From NCBI GenBank assembly GCA_964432885.1, contig CAYSPG010000033.1:1-29102 (forward strand): DNA of 29,102 nt, written 5' to 3'. The position numbers and the translations under genes were made by a program. Positions 21,026-29,102 of this stretch are shown here, one piece after another. Position 1 is the stretch's first letter. Each line of letters begins with the position of its first letter. The DNA comes from CAYSPG01 sp964432885. GTDB lineage: Bacteria; Bacteroidota; Bacteroidia; AKYH767-A; OLB10. Below the pieces are notes generated by a model that was given only the letters and a program-made list of their open reading frames with translations, was not told the DNA's origin and did no database searches.

Positions 21026-22780
21026 ATGTTTTATTATTTGTGTAAAACTGTAAAATCAATTCTTAATTGCAAAACATTTTTATTGCTGCTAATTCCGGCT
21101 TGCATTATATCGCAGGATGTAACTACGTATTATTTGCAAAACAAATCAGCCGAATGGAAAGAAGCAATATCGTTTTACAAAAACTTAGATTTAAAATACA
21201 CCGAAGCAAAACTTTTTGAAGAAGGCATTACCGATGCCGGAAAACCCTTGCACTTGTTTGTAATTTCAAGTGATGGTGATTTTAATCCTGAGTTAATCCG
21301 AAAAAAAAACAAGTGCATTGTGTTTATAAATAATGCCATTCATCCAGGTGAGCCTGATGGTGTGGATGCAAGTATTTTGTTTGCAAAAAATATGTTGAGC
21401 AATGCAGCAAACAAAAAATTATTGCAGCATGTAGTTGTTTGCATAGTTCCTGTTTTTAATATTGACGGTGCGCTAAACAGAAACTGCTGCAGCCGCGCAA
21501 ATCAAAATGGGCCCGAGCGTTACGGTTTCAGAGGCAATTATCAAAACCTTGATTTAAACCGCGATTTTATAAAGTGCGATACCAAAAACACAAAGTCACT
21601 AACAAAAATTTTACGCCAATGGAATCCTGATTTGTTTATTGATACACATGTAAGCGATGGTGCCGATTACCAACACGTGCTTACTTTAATTGCAACACAA
21701 AAAGATAAACTAACACCCACACTTGGAAATTTTTTAGACAAACAAATGTTGCCTGTTTTGTATTCTGAAATGGAAAAGAAAGGAATTAGCATGTGCCCTT
21801 ACGTTGACACGTTCAAGGAAACGCCTGACAGCGGCATTACAGGATTTTTGGAAACACCGCGCTTTGCAAGCGGGTATGCAGCGCTGTTTAACACTATTGG
21901 TTTTGTAACCGAAACACACATGCTAAAACCTTTTGCACAACGCGTGGAGGCTACACTAAAATTTTTAGAGATGATAACAGAATATGCCAACAACAATGCA
22001 ACAACATTGCTTGATGTACGAAAAAAAAGTGTTGAAGAGTGTTTGTCAAATTCTGTTTTTCCTGTTTCATGGACGCTTGATACTTCAAAAAAAGAAATGA
22101 TACCATTTAAAGGTTACGAAGCAGAATACAATCCAAGCAGCGTAACAGCAGGCCAGCGGCTTTTCTATAATCATAAAAAGCCGTATGAAAAAGAAATTCC
22201 GTTTTATAATTCGTACAAGCCGGTTGTAGAAATACAAAAACCAAAAGCATACTTTGTTCCACAATGTTGGGATAGAGTGATTGAACGATTAAAATTAAAT
22301 GGAGTAAAAATGTCAACTATAAAAAATGACACTGTAATTTTGGTTGAAACGTATTTTATTGACGATTACAAATCATCGGCACGGCCGTATGAAGGACATC
22401 ATTTAAAAACAACTGTTGTTTTGCGAAAAGAAAAACAAAACATTCATTTTTTTACAGGTGATTATATTATTTACACCAATCAAACATGCAACCGTTACAT
22501 TATTGAAACACTGGAACCACAGGGTGTGGACTCGTATTTTACCTGGGGATTTTTTGATGCCACACTACAACAGAAAGAATGGTTTAGCGACTATGTATTT
22601 GAAGAAATGGCTGACAGTATTTTAAAAAATAACGAAAGGCTCAACACACAATTCCAGCAACAAAAAGCAACTGACAGCACATTTGCGAAAGACAACTTTA
22701 ATCAGCTTTATTTTATTTATAAAAACTCTGAGTACTTTGAAAAATCGTATATGCGGTATCCGGTTTACAGGCTGAACTAA
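21026..22780 (+). CDS. Exported M14 family zinc carboxypeptidase
   Basis: A 584-residue protein with a signal peptide (TFLLLLIPACIIS, ending near residue 30). The zinc-carboxypeptidase core follows: His106 and Glu109 in NAIHPGEPDG, His208 in FIDTHVSDG as third zinc ligand, NLDLNRDF (174-181) for substrate binding, and the catalytic Glu296 in GFVTETHM. After residue 310 comes a large C-terminal region with no domain that I recognise. It probably trims peptides in the periplasm. The ATG at 21026 leaves only four bases to the opposite gene; a TTG at 21038 would be an alternative start before the hydrophobic core. Confidence 0.88.
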   Translation: MFYYLCKTVKSILNCKTFLLLLIPACIISQDVTTYYLQNKSAEWKEAISFYKNLDLKYTEAKLFEEGITDAGKPLHLFVISSDGDFNPELIRKKNKCIVFINNAIHPGEPDGVDASILFAKNMLSNAANKKLLQHVVVCIVPVFNIDGALNRNCCSRANQNGPERYGFRGNYQNLDLNRDFIKCDTKNTKSLTKILRQWNPDLFIDTHVSDGADYQHVLTLIATQKDKLTPTLGNFLDKQMLPVLYSEMEKKGISMCPYVDTFKETPDSGITGFLETPRFASGYAALFNTIGFVTETHMLKPFAQRVEATLKFLEMITEYANNNATTLLDVRKKSVEECLSNSVFPVSWTLDTSKKEMIPFKGYEAEYNPSSVTAGQRLFYNHKKPYEKEIPFYNSYKPVVEIQKPKAYFVPQCWDRVIERLKLNGVKMSTIKNDTVILVETYFIDDYKSSARPYEGHHLKTTVVLRKEKQNIHFFTGDYIIYTNQTCNRYIIETLEPQGVDSYFTWGFFDATLQQKEWFSDYVFEEMADSILKNNERLNTQFQQQKATDSTFAKDNFNQLYFIYKNSEYFEKSYMRYPVYRLN

Positions 22781-22798
22781 TATCTTAAAATTTTTTAT

Positions 22799-25700
22799 CT
22801 AATCTTTCTTCAATACCATTTTAAATGTGTTTGAAGTTGTTTTTGTTGATACTGTAAGTGCATAAACACCATTCTGTAATGAGGCTGGCAACGCCAGTTG
22901 ATTACCGTTAAAATCATCATGAGCATAAACACATTGTCCAATCGTATTAAACACACGCACTTTTGCATGTTGAAAGTTGTTAGACAAAAAGAAATGATTG
23001 CTGATGACAGGATTGGGATAAATAAAAACGGTTGGTGAAGAATTATTTTCGGTAATGCCGGTAGTTTGTGAACAGGTAACGGTATTTGTAATTACAGGTG
23101 CATTAAAGTCAAAATAAATATTGGCTGTGTTAAAAATTGGTTGACCAGCACTCCAATTAGAAATTGGTTTTATTTTAAAAATAATGTAGCCCTGGCTGGC
23201 AATAGGGTCTGTGGTACTGTCGGGTAAATTAATTCCTATAAACGAAACTCGAAGAACATTATCCAATCCAATCTGCGTAGTGTAATTCACATGGCTTGTT
23301 GCAATCATTTCGAATGTTGATGCATCAAGCAATATGCTAAGTGTATCGGTTACTGTAACATAAAATGCCGGATAATTTCCCGTATTTTGAAAATGAATGG
23401 TGTAAATTATTGCGTCATTATTCTGAATGTTTGCAGCAGTATAAATAGCTGGTTGCACTTCTTTATAGTTAGGGTCAAAACTCATAACCACCAATGAATG
23501 TGTAGAGTCTGTATTATTTTGTGGAGTAGAATCATTTATTGATGGCACAATTGAAGTATATGTAACCACATCGGTTCCTATTATTACTGAAGGGTCGGTA
23601 TATTCTTCAATTAAAACCGCACCAGATTGTCCAATTGAAATCGCAGGTAAATTCCACACAGCAGTATCACCAGAAACAAAACTGGGAGAAGGTGTAAAGC
23701 TGCTATAAAAAATATCGGCATCTTTAACATAAGTAATCACAGGATTTTGCACCGTAGTTCCATTGTTACTGTAGCTTAATAATGTGTTAGTAAAAAATCC
23801 ACTTCGATAGGGTTGCGCATGCGCTGTGTGAATAAACAAGTCGTTAATATTTGGAATAATGTGCAGCGCAAAATCTTTACCAACATCACCTGCGTTTATG
23901 GTATGCTGTGAAGGATTAGAAGTATGGTAAGCAGGAGTTACAACAGATATAGCATCGCCATTAAAATCAGGAGTAAAATTAAATGCACCTGTAGGGTTTG
24001 TTACAGAAATTTTTCCTGCCGTGTTTTGAATTAACATTGAGTGTGTGGGCAACTCACCGGCATCTAACACATTGTTGTTGTTATTGTCAAAATAAACCTG
24101 CCCACTTGCCACCTGCGATGGAAAAACAGAATTATCTTCAAACAAATACAACTTATCAAACGTTGGCCAAAAGAGTTTTTTGCCTTTGCAATTGGAAAAA
24201 TTATAAGTACTTACGTTACCAAAATTGGGTAACGGCAATGAGTAAAGTTGACTGAAGGAACTTGTTGGTGTATTTGCCTTATAAATTTGAAAATTTGTTT
24301 GAGTGCTGTCAAACGTAATCTGCTGAATAAAAAACTGACCGCCTTCGGCCCAAATATTTTTATTCGCAATTTGTGTTGTGGCATTGTTTACAAACGTATT
24401 TATGCTTTGATAACCTGTTGGTGTAATTTCAAAAATAGTATCAGTAGCCATGTCATTTACCTGTATTGCATATATGGCGCTGTCAATAGCATAGGCAGTA
24501 CCATAATTTAATCCAAGATATTGTGTAAACGGAAGAGTAGTCCATGAATTTCCAAAATCTGTTGTTGAAAAAAGCTGTTCATCAAAATTAGAATAGCGAA
24601 CATTTAAAACCTGTTGCTGCCGGTTTCTGCCCGATGCAACCGGAAAAATATAATCAACCGAGTTGGTATATGCCGGTGAGCTAACGGGGTTAAAAACAGA
24701 ACCTCCATTAAACGACATGCTTGTTGTTGTTAAATCAAGAGCCAGCATGCTGTCACTGTTAAAAATCATTGCATTAAAGGGTGAAAACATTTGAGATGAA
24801 AAAGCAAAAGAGTTTCCACCATTATTACTCATAATAATCGGTTGTGTGTAGCTATTAAAATAAAGGATTCCGTTATCCGATATATGTAAAGCATCGGTAT
24901 TGTTGAGGCCAAAAAGCATTTTCCAAATATTTTGGTTGCCGGGCTTGTAATATTTTACATTATCGGTAATCATAAGCACATCATTATTGCTATTAATACT
25001 TGCCTGCGAAATAAATGCTTCGTGAATACCGCTCATAAATGGAGAAAATGTATTTGTTATTGGATTGTACTCAAGCATGGCTCCGCAATTGTATAACAGG
25101 TTTCCGTTGGGCAACACTTCTAAAGCTGTTCCTTGCGAAACAGTTGAATTATAAAAATGACTCCATGTGGTACCATTGTTTGAAAAATAAATTTCGTTTT
25201 GATTTTTTATAACATAAAAATTTCCATAGCCACATATTACATCAAACAAGGATGTGTAATCTGAACCCGAATTAAAAGTATAATCGTTATAAGGCCAACC
25301 TCCCGTAATACTTGTATGAAATTTTCCGGTGCCGCGGTCAACATAAAGTTGCTGGTTACCTTTTTCATAAGCTACTCCCTGTTGCAATCCAACAGGGCCT
25401 CCATTAGAATTCCAAATACTAAAAGTTGAAGAATAAAGTACTTCACCACCAATTATAACTCCAAGGTTATCGTGATTATAACTATAGTAAAATAAATTTC
25501 CGTTCCAGTATTGTATTTTATGTGGTCGTATTAGCCCAAAAGATGGCGAAATATCTGTTACTACGCTTGAAAAATAGTTACAGTTTTTTAACTGACTGCC
25601 ATTCCAAATGCTAAAACTGTTGTCATCACTGGCAAACAATAGTGGATACGCTATAAGGTGGTTAACCAAAAAACTTTCAGAAAATTTTTGTATCCATGTA

Positions 25701-26017
25701 ACACCAAAGTCAGACGATACCAAAACACCAGATTGATTGATGTCATTGGTTGCGGTGGCCATCACATAAATATTGGTATTATAAACTGATATATGGTAAA
25801 TCACATCAAACGGCTCGCTAATTTGTGTCCATGTGGTTTGATGCTTGTAACGGTAATAAATATTTTTAGCTGCTGTGGCAACTACTGCTATGGTATCGTT
25901 TTCGTTATACGATAGCATGGTGCACGATTCGGGTAATGCAATTTGGGTTAATGTTTGAGCCTGTGAAAATGCAATTGCAAATACAAATGCAATGGTTAAA
26001 CAAGTTTTTTTAATCAT
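22799..26017 (-). CDS. Large secreted T9SS protein with BNR-like repeats and a DUF11/DUF7619-type domain
   Basis: A 1072-residue protein with signal peptide 1-21 (TIAFVFAIAFSQAQ). The N-terminal 600 residues contain Asp-box-like pieces such as SSDFGVTWIQKF and STDFGNSWTTL, as found in BNR/sortilin-type beta-propellers. A SdrD-B-like segment follows (GQVYFDNNNNNVLDAGELP, about 638-710), then a domain near 846-975 (SFDPNYKEV…IHFQNTGNYPAFYVTVTDTL…IYFDFNAPVITN) typical of exported Bacteroidota proteins, and a T9SS sorting domain at about 997-1072 (VFIYPNPVISN…GVYALTVSTKT…KMVLKKD). No enzyme motif is seen. It converges on the M14 peptidase with an 18-base gap. Confidence 0.88.
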   Translation of the reverse strand: MIKKTCLTIAFVFAIAFSQAQTLTQIALPESCTMLSYNENDTIAVVATAAKNIYYRYKHQTTWTQISEPFDVIYHISVYNTNIYVMATATNDINQSGVLVSSDFGVTWIQKFSESFLVNHLIAYPLLFASDDNSFSIWNGSQLKNCNYFSSVVTDISPSFGLIRPHKIQYWNGNLFYYSYNHDNLGVIIGGEVLYSSTFSIWNSNGGPVGLQQGVAYEKGNQQLYVDRGTGKFHTSITGGWPYNDYTFNSGSDYTSLFDVICGYGNFYVIKNQNEIYFSNNGTTWSHFYNSTVSQGTALEVLPNGNLLYNCGAMLEYNPITNTFSPFMSGIHEAFISQASINSNNDVLMITDNVKYYKPGNQNIWKMLFGLNNTDALHISDNGILYFNSYTQPIIMSNNGGNSFAFSSQMFSPFNAMIFNSDSMLALDLTTTSMSFNGGSVFNPVSSPAYTNSVDYIFPVASGRNRQQQVLNVRYSNFDEQLFSTTDFGNSWTTLPFTQYLGLNYGTAYAIDSAIYAIQVNDMATDTIFEITPTGYQSINTFVNNATTQIANKNIWAEGGQFFIQQITFDSTQTNFQIYKANTPTSSFSQLYSLPLPNFGNVSTYNFSNCKGKKLFWPTFDKLYLFEDNSVFPSQVASGQVYFDNNNNNVLDAGELPTHSMLIQNTAGKISVTNPTGAFNFTPDFNGDAISVVTPAYHTSNPSQHTINAGDVGKDFALHIIPNINDLFIHTAHAQPYRSGFFTNTLLSYSNNGTTVQNPVITYVKDADIFYSSFTPSPSFVSGDTAVWNLPAISIGQSGAVLIEEYTDPSVIIGTDVVTYTSIVPSINDSTPQNNTDSTHSLVVMSFDPNYKEVQPAIYTAANIQNNDAIIYTIHFQNTGNYPAFYVTVTDTLSILLDASTFEMIATSHVNYTTQIGLDNVLRVSFIGINLPDSTTDPIASQGYIIFKIKPISNWSAGQPIFNTANIYFDFNAPVITNTVTCSQTTGITENNSSPTVFIYPNPVISNHFFLSNNFQHAKVRVFNTIGQCVYAHDDFNGNQLALPASLQNGVYALTVSTKTTSNTFKMVLKKD

Positions 26018-26083
26018 AACACTTAGAGGGGTAGAATTTATTTGTTGGGTAATTTCAGTTGGCTTTTATTATTAAAAAGAAAG

Positions 26084-26091
26084 CAAATATA
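26084..26091 (-). promoter_or_regulatory. Candidate -7 box for the 1072-residue T9SS gene
   Basis: On the minus strand the bases read TATATTTG (TAnnTTTG). It would give a leader of about 60 bases. No clear -33 element is seen. Confidence 0.35.
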
Positions 26092-26170
26092 TAATAGAAG
26101 CATTAGACTTAAATATCACTTTTAAAAAAACTCAAAAAATAACAGCAATACAACTATGGCTGTTGTTTTT

Positions 26171-26178
26171 TACATTTG
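26171..26178 (+). promoter_or_regulatory. Candidate -7 box deciding the start of the DUF3822 gene
   Basis: TACATTTG matches TAnnTTTG and ends four bases before the ATG at 26183. If it is used, the earlier in-frame ATG at 26156 lies upstream of the transcript and cannot be the start, and the mRNA would be leaderless or nearly so. Confidence 0.45.
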
Positions 26179-26182
26179 CACT

Positions 26183-27058
26183 ATGATAGCAGAGAAAAAA
26201 CAAGATGCCTGGATACAGGTAATTGATGAATCAATTAATAGTGATGTATCGCGTAAAATGCAATTGTATTTGCAATGTGCAACAGATAATTTTTCGGCAG
26301 GCATTATTGATATTGGCCGAAATAAATTTGTGGCGCTGTTTGATTTTAAATTTCACAACTATTTGAATGTAAACGACCAGTGCGAGAAAATTTTATCCGT
26401 TATAGAAAACAACAAACCTTACTTAGATAATTTTTACGACCGCATTGTTTTAAGTTTTGCCGGATACAAAAACACATTGGTGCCTAATGCTTTTTTTGAT
26501 GAACACTCATCTGAAGATTTATTTAAAGCCAATCATTCCATCGAACCAGGCGATAAAATTTGTTTTGATAATTTAAGAATGGTTCAGGCTAAAAATATTT
26601 TTGCTGTACCACAGGCCTTGTATGATTTTTTTAACTCATACTATTCAAACATTATTATTCAACATGCGGCAACCCCTTTTATCGAAGGCATTTTAGCTCA
26701 GCATAAAAATGTTGACGATACCATTGCCACCATCAATGTGCAGCAATCTTTTTTTGAATTGGCTGTAACCAAAGGAAAAAATCTTTTATTCTATAATCAA
26801 TTTAAGTTTCAAACAGCAGAAGATTTTATTTATTATGTGCTTTTTGTATTTGAGCAACTTAAATTAAATCCCGAAACGCAGGAAGTTTATATTGCCGGCA
26901 TGGTTGAAAAAAGTTCGGCATTATTAGCAATGACTCAGAAATATATACGGCACGTAAACTTTGTTCTGCGACCTGAATTTTGCGATTACAGCTATGGATT
27001 TGATGAGGTTCCCAAACACTATCACTTCTCATTATACAACCACTTTTTGTGCGTATAA
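26183..27058 (+). CDS. DUF3822 family protein (upstream partner of rsmD)
   Basis: I take the ATG at 26183 (291 residues, MIAEKKQDAWIQVIDES) because of the promoter box just before it; the ATG at 26156 would add nine residues. It has the layout of DUF3822, a Bacteroidota family with an actin/ASKHA-like look (FSAGIIDIGRNKFVALFDF near the start, TINVQQSFFELAVTKGKNLLFYNQF past the middle, QEVYIAGMVEKSSAL near the end). It has no signal peptide. The family commonly precedes rsmD, as here, where the two overlap by ten bases. The function is unknown; a link to rRNA modification or coenzyme A synthesis rests only on neighbourhood. Confidence 0.85.
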   Translation: MIAEKKQDAWIQVIDESINSDVSRKMQLYLQCATDNFSAGIIDIGRNKFVALFDFKFHNYLNVNDQCEKILSVIENNKPYLDNFYDRIVLSFAGYKNTLVPNAFFDEHSSEDLFKANHSIEPGDKICFDNLRMVQAKNIFAVPQALYDFFNSYYSNIIIQHAATPFIEGILAQHKNVDDTIATINVQQSFFELAVTKGKNLLFYNQFKFQTAEDFIYYVLFVFEQLKLNPETQEVYIAGMVEKSSALLAMTQKYIRHVNFVLRPEFCDYSYGFDEVPKHYHFSLYNHFLCV

Positions 27059-27585
27059 TAAGCGGAAAATACAAAGGCAAAATAATTACAGCACCCGCTT
27101 GGTTACCGGTTCGCCCAACAACTGATTTTGCAAAAACAGGATTGTTTAATATTCTGGCCAATCATTTTGATTTTACAAAAGTTGATGTGCTCGATTTATT
27201 TTCGGGAACAGGAAATATTACGTATGAATTTATTTCGCGTGGATGCAAAAGCACCACAAGTGTTGACACAGATAAAAACTGCGTAAAATTTATCGAAAGC
27301 ATTGTTTTAAAAATTGGTGACGAAAACAATACCGCTGTAAAATCTGATGCCATTGTGTGGTTGCAAAACTGCAACCAGATGTTTGACATTATTTTTGCCG
27401 ACCCTCCTTTTGACAAAACACCGGTTGATAAATTGATAGATTGTGTTTTCGAAAAAAAATTGCTGAACAAAAACGGATGGTTTATAATTGAGCACAGCAG
27501 TAAATTAATATTGCCCGAAATAAAATTTCATACCCAAACTCGAACGTATGGTGCTGTTGCATTCAGTATTTTCGTACAACCGTAA
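27049..27585 (+). CDS. rsmD: 16S rRNA (guanine-966-N2)-methyltransferase
   Basis: A 178-residue Rossmann-fold methyltransferase acting on G966 of 16S rRNA. The start MRIISGKYKGK is the family norm and here uses GTG (27049), inside the end of the DUF3822 gene. RPTTDFAKTGLFNIL, the SAM-binding VDVLDLFSGTGNITYE and the catalytic motif IIFADPPFDK (DPPY type, with Phe in the fourth place) are all present. The ten-base overlap and GTG start point to translational coupling to DUF3822. coaD follows after 12 bases. Confidence 0.95.
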   Translation: MRIISGKYKGKIITAPAWLPVRPTTDFAKTGLFNILANHFDFTKVDVLDLFSGTGNITYEFISRGCKSTTSVDTDKNCVKFIESIVLKIGDENNTAVKSDAIVWLQNCNQMFDIIFADPPFDKTPVDKLIDCVFEKKLLNKNGWFIIEHSSKLILPEIKFHTQTRTYGAVAFSIFVQP

Positions 27586-27597
27586 AAATTTATAAAA

Positions 27598-28056
27598 ATG
27601 AAAATTGCAGTTTTTCCCGGCTCGTTTGACCCTATACACATTGGGCATGTTGACATTGTAAACCGCATGTTGCCTTTGTTCGACAAAATAATTATTGCCA
27701 TCGGGCACAACGACCAAAAGCATTACATGTTTGATTTGGAAAAACGTATGCAATGGATAAACGATGTGTTTCTAAAGGAAGATAAAATAGAAATGCAAAC
27801 CTATAAGGGTTTAACAATAGATTTTTGCAAAAGTGTAAATGCAAAATACATTGTACGCGGCCTGCGCACCACCACCGATTTTGAATTTGAAAAAGCAATA
27901 GCACAAATGAATCGTTACGGTGCTCCTGAAATTGATACCGTTTTTGTAATTGCTTCGCCCGAAAACACACCTGTGTCCTCAACCATTATTCGTGATATTA
28001 TTAAACATGGTGGAGATGTTTTAAAGTTTCTTCCTGCTCAAATAACGCATCTGTAG
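27598..28056 (+). CDS. coaD: Pantetheine-phosphate adenylyltransferase
   Basis: This 152-residue nucleotidyltransferase joins 4'-phosphopantetheine and ATP to give dephospho-CoA, the penultimate step of coenzyme A synthesis. Motifs are GSFDPIHIGHVDIV (8-21, ATP-binding TxGH-type, with H-x-G-H), KGLTIDFC, VRGLRTTTDFEFE and the C-terminal PVSSTIIRDI. Length is typical. It is the last gene of the DUF3822-rsmD-coaD cluster and is followed by a terminator shared with the opposite gene. Confidence 0.97.
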   Translation: MKIAVFPGSFDPIHIGHVDIVNRMLPLFDKIIIAIGHNDQKHYMFDLEKRMQWINDVFLKEDKIEMQTYKGLTIDFCKSVNAKYIVRGLRTTTDFEFEKAIAQMNRYGAPEIDTVFVIASPENTPVSSTIIRDIIKHGGDVLKFLPAQITHL

Positions 28057-28090
28057 GAATAATTTTTTTCATTCTATCTTGCAATAAACA

Positions 28091-28121
28091 AAAGAAGCTG
28101 CCCTTTTGAGACAGCCTCTTT
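28091..28121. terminator. Bidirectional intrinsic terminator
   Basis: aaagaagctg (28091-28100) pairs with cagcctcttt (28112-28121) with one non-Watson-Crick position, around an 11-base loop; A and T runs flank both sides. It lies between the converging coaD and T9SS genes. Confidence 0.75.
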
Positions 28122-28149
28122 TACTAGTATTCAGAAATTACTTGCTTCC

Positions 28150-29102
28150 TTACTCCACCACCACTTTCACCTTACTGTTACTTTCATACGTATTTACATT
28201 TAACATGTAAATTCCTTTGGCGGCTTTGCTCAGGTCAAGCTGGGTTTTGTTCTGGCCTTCAACTACAGTTATTTCCTGTGTAGCTATTACACGGCCGGCT
28301 ATGTCAAGCACCTGCAGGCTTGCTTTTTCATTTACTGCCGATGTAAATTCTACATTGATTATTCCTGTTGTTGGATTTGGATTAACTGATAACTGTACGC
28401 TGCTCTCTGAAGCTGTCAACTCTTCGCCCTCGCGGCAGGTGTTGCTCCAGCTGGTTGAGCGAGTTTGGTTTCCGCATGCATTGTTTGCTGTTACCTGTAT
28501 GGGGCCTGTGCCTGTTAACCAGTCTAATATTAAGCTGGTGGTGTTGCCCCCGCCCAATACATACGTGGCTACTGCCGGACCTGGATACAACCAGTTAAGT
28601 GTGTATGAACCTGTCATGTTGCTTATGTCCACACTAAACTCGATGCCGCTTGTGTTGGCACACCATGAAGCTGGTATGGCAGTTATGTTGCCAGGAGTGT
28701 TGGGTCGACCGGTTACTGTTATTGTGCGTGCCGGGCTTGAGCCACATGCATTTGATGCTGTTACCGAAACTGTACTTGCTGCTGTAAATACTCCAAATGT
28801 TACACTTACAGCATTTGAGCCTTGTCCACTGTTTATGGTTCCATTGGGAACTACCCAGTTAAACGTTACTCCAGCTTGTGGAGGGCATGTGTATATGGAT
28901 GTTTGCTGGCATACTCCCGATACCACACCGGTTATTGAAGCCGGTTGTGATGGCACTCCATTGTATATGGTTGTGCTGCGTGGTGCTGATGTTTGACCAC
29001 ACACCGTGGTGCTGGTTACGCTGATGTTACCGCCTGTAAAGGTGGGACCAAAGGTTACGTTTATGCAATTTGAACTTGAACTGCCTGTAGCGCCTGTGGG
29101 CA
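28150..29102 (-). CDS. C-terminal part of a second giant T9SS protein (5' end outside the window)
   Basis: The minus-strand frame is open from base 29102 to TAA at 28150-28152, so the gene continues beyond the right edge; an internal GTG at 29004 is not the true start because the frame upstream encodes matching sequence (SNCINVTFGPTFTGGNISV). The visible 317 residues comprise PKD/Ig-like repeats with paired cysteines, a conserved block (IPASWCANTSGIEFSVDI … WLYPGPAVATYVLGGGN), and a T9SS type A sorting domain (VNPNPTTGIINVEF … AAKGIYMLNVNTY … KVKVVVE). It is closely related along its whole visible length to the C-terminal part of the protein at 794-5284. Role beyond surface display is unknown. 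Confidence 0.92.
   Translation of the reverse strand, partial: PTGATGSSSSNCINVTFGPTFTGGNISVTSTTVCGQTSAPRSTTIYNGVPSQPASITGVVSGVCQQTSIYTCPPQAGVTFNWVVPNGTINSGQGSNAVSVTFGVFTAASTVSVTASNACGSSPARTITVTGRPNTPGNITAIPASWCANTSGIEFSVDISNMTGSYTLNWLYPGPAVATYVLGGGNTTSLILDWLTGTGPIQVTANNACGNQTRSTSWSNTCREGEELTASESSVQLSVNPNPTTGIINVEFTSAVNEKASLQVLDIAGRVIATQEITVVEGQNKTQLDLSKAAKGIYMLNVNTYESNSKVKVVVE

Noticed and set aside
26859..27161. Minus-strand frame of 100 codons across the DUF3822-rsmD junction
   Set aside because: It is antisense to two well-supported genes and resembles nothing known to me.
28217..28996. Long plus-strand frame opposite the second giant T9SS gene
   Set aside because: It is the mirror of a Thr/Ser/Asn-rich coding region, has no recognisable motif, and the minus-strand frame matches a paralogue residue by residue.
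1..29102. tRNA, rRNA or classical riboswitch genes
   Set aside because: I found no cloverleaf with a T-loop consensus, no rRNA sequence and no riboswitch core by eye; a covariance-model scan could still show a small RNA.

Overview
The window comes from a member of the Bacteroidota, probably a Chitinophagales- or Sphingobacteriales-like lineage. The reasons are: five secreted proteins with a C-terminal Por/T9SS type A sorting domain; several TAnnTTTG boxes (the Bacteroidota -7 promoter element) just before start codons with no clear Shine-Dalgarno; the DUF3822-rsmD-coaD cluster; a futalosine-type menaquinone gene (mqnB); and many intergenic palindromes of the kind that litter these genomes. 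I see no tRNA or rRNA gene, CRISPR array, prophage or classical insertion sequence.

Layout. 1-461: tail of a T9SS client, cut by the window edge, with a palindrome inside its coding sequence. 462-793: gene-free, with hairpins. 794-5284: a giant repeat-rich T9SS protein, ending at a perfect two-way terminator shared with a UbiA-family prenyltransferase (5333-6199, minus). A gene-less palindrome (6243-6319) separates this from a subtilisin-like T9SS protease (6324-8498, minus). 8647-15460 is a plus-strand run: ettA, GxxExxY gene 1, hisS, GxxExxY gene 2, hutH, a DUF1579 gene and an OsmC gene. 15541-17893 is minus: mqnB, a large nested palindrome, an AlbA_2/Schlafen gene and rsmE. 17973-20180 is plus: queD, folE, a membrane-anchored response regulator, hicA and hicB. 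Then come a minus-strand secreted DUF6973-like gene, a divergent M14 carboxypeptidase, a minus-strand 1072-residue T9SS protein, the plus-strand DUF3822-rsmD-coaD cluster, and on the minus strand the tail of a second giant T9SS protein, a paralogue of the one at 794-5284.

The most striking feature lies at 10331-12967. Each of two consecutive gene gaps (ettA-hisS and hisS-hutH) holds a small GxxExxY gene that fills the loop of a long inverted repeat almost exactly. The arms of the two elements are unrelated in sequence, but the arms of the second match a gene-less palindrome at 6243-6319. Both proteins keep a complete PD-(D/E)XK-like nuclease core (Glu, Asp, ExK, QxxxY). I infer that intergenic palindromes and GxxExxY nuclease-like proteins form a cargo/empty pair, comparable in logic to REP sequences and their RAYT transposases. 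Behind element 1 there is also a perfect 110-bp tandem duplication. Each copy encodes a 36-residue micro-ORF whose stop overlaps the next start (TAATG), and the chain ends on the hisS start codon.

Functional links: mqnB and the prenyltransferase point to menaquinone made through futalosine; queD and folE to pterin/7-deazaguanine synthesis; rsmE, rsmD, ettA and hisS to translation. The T9SS clients and the M14 peptidase make up the exported fraction.
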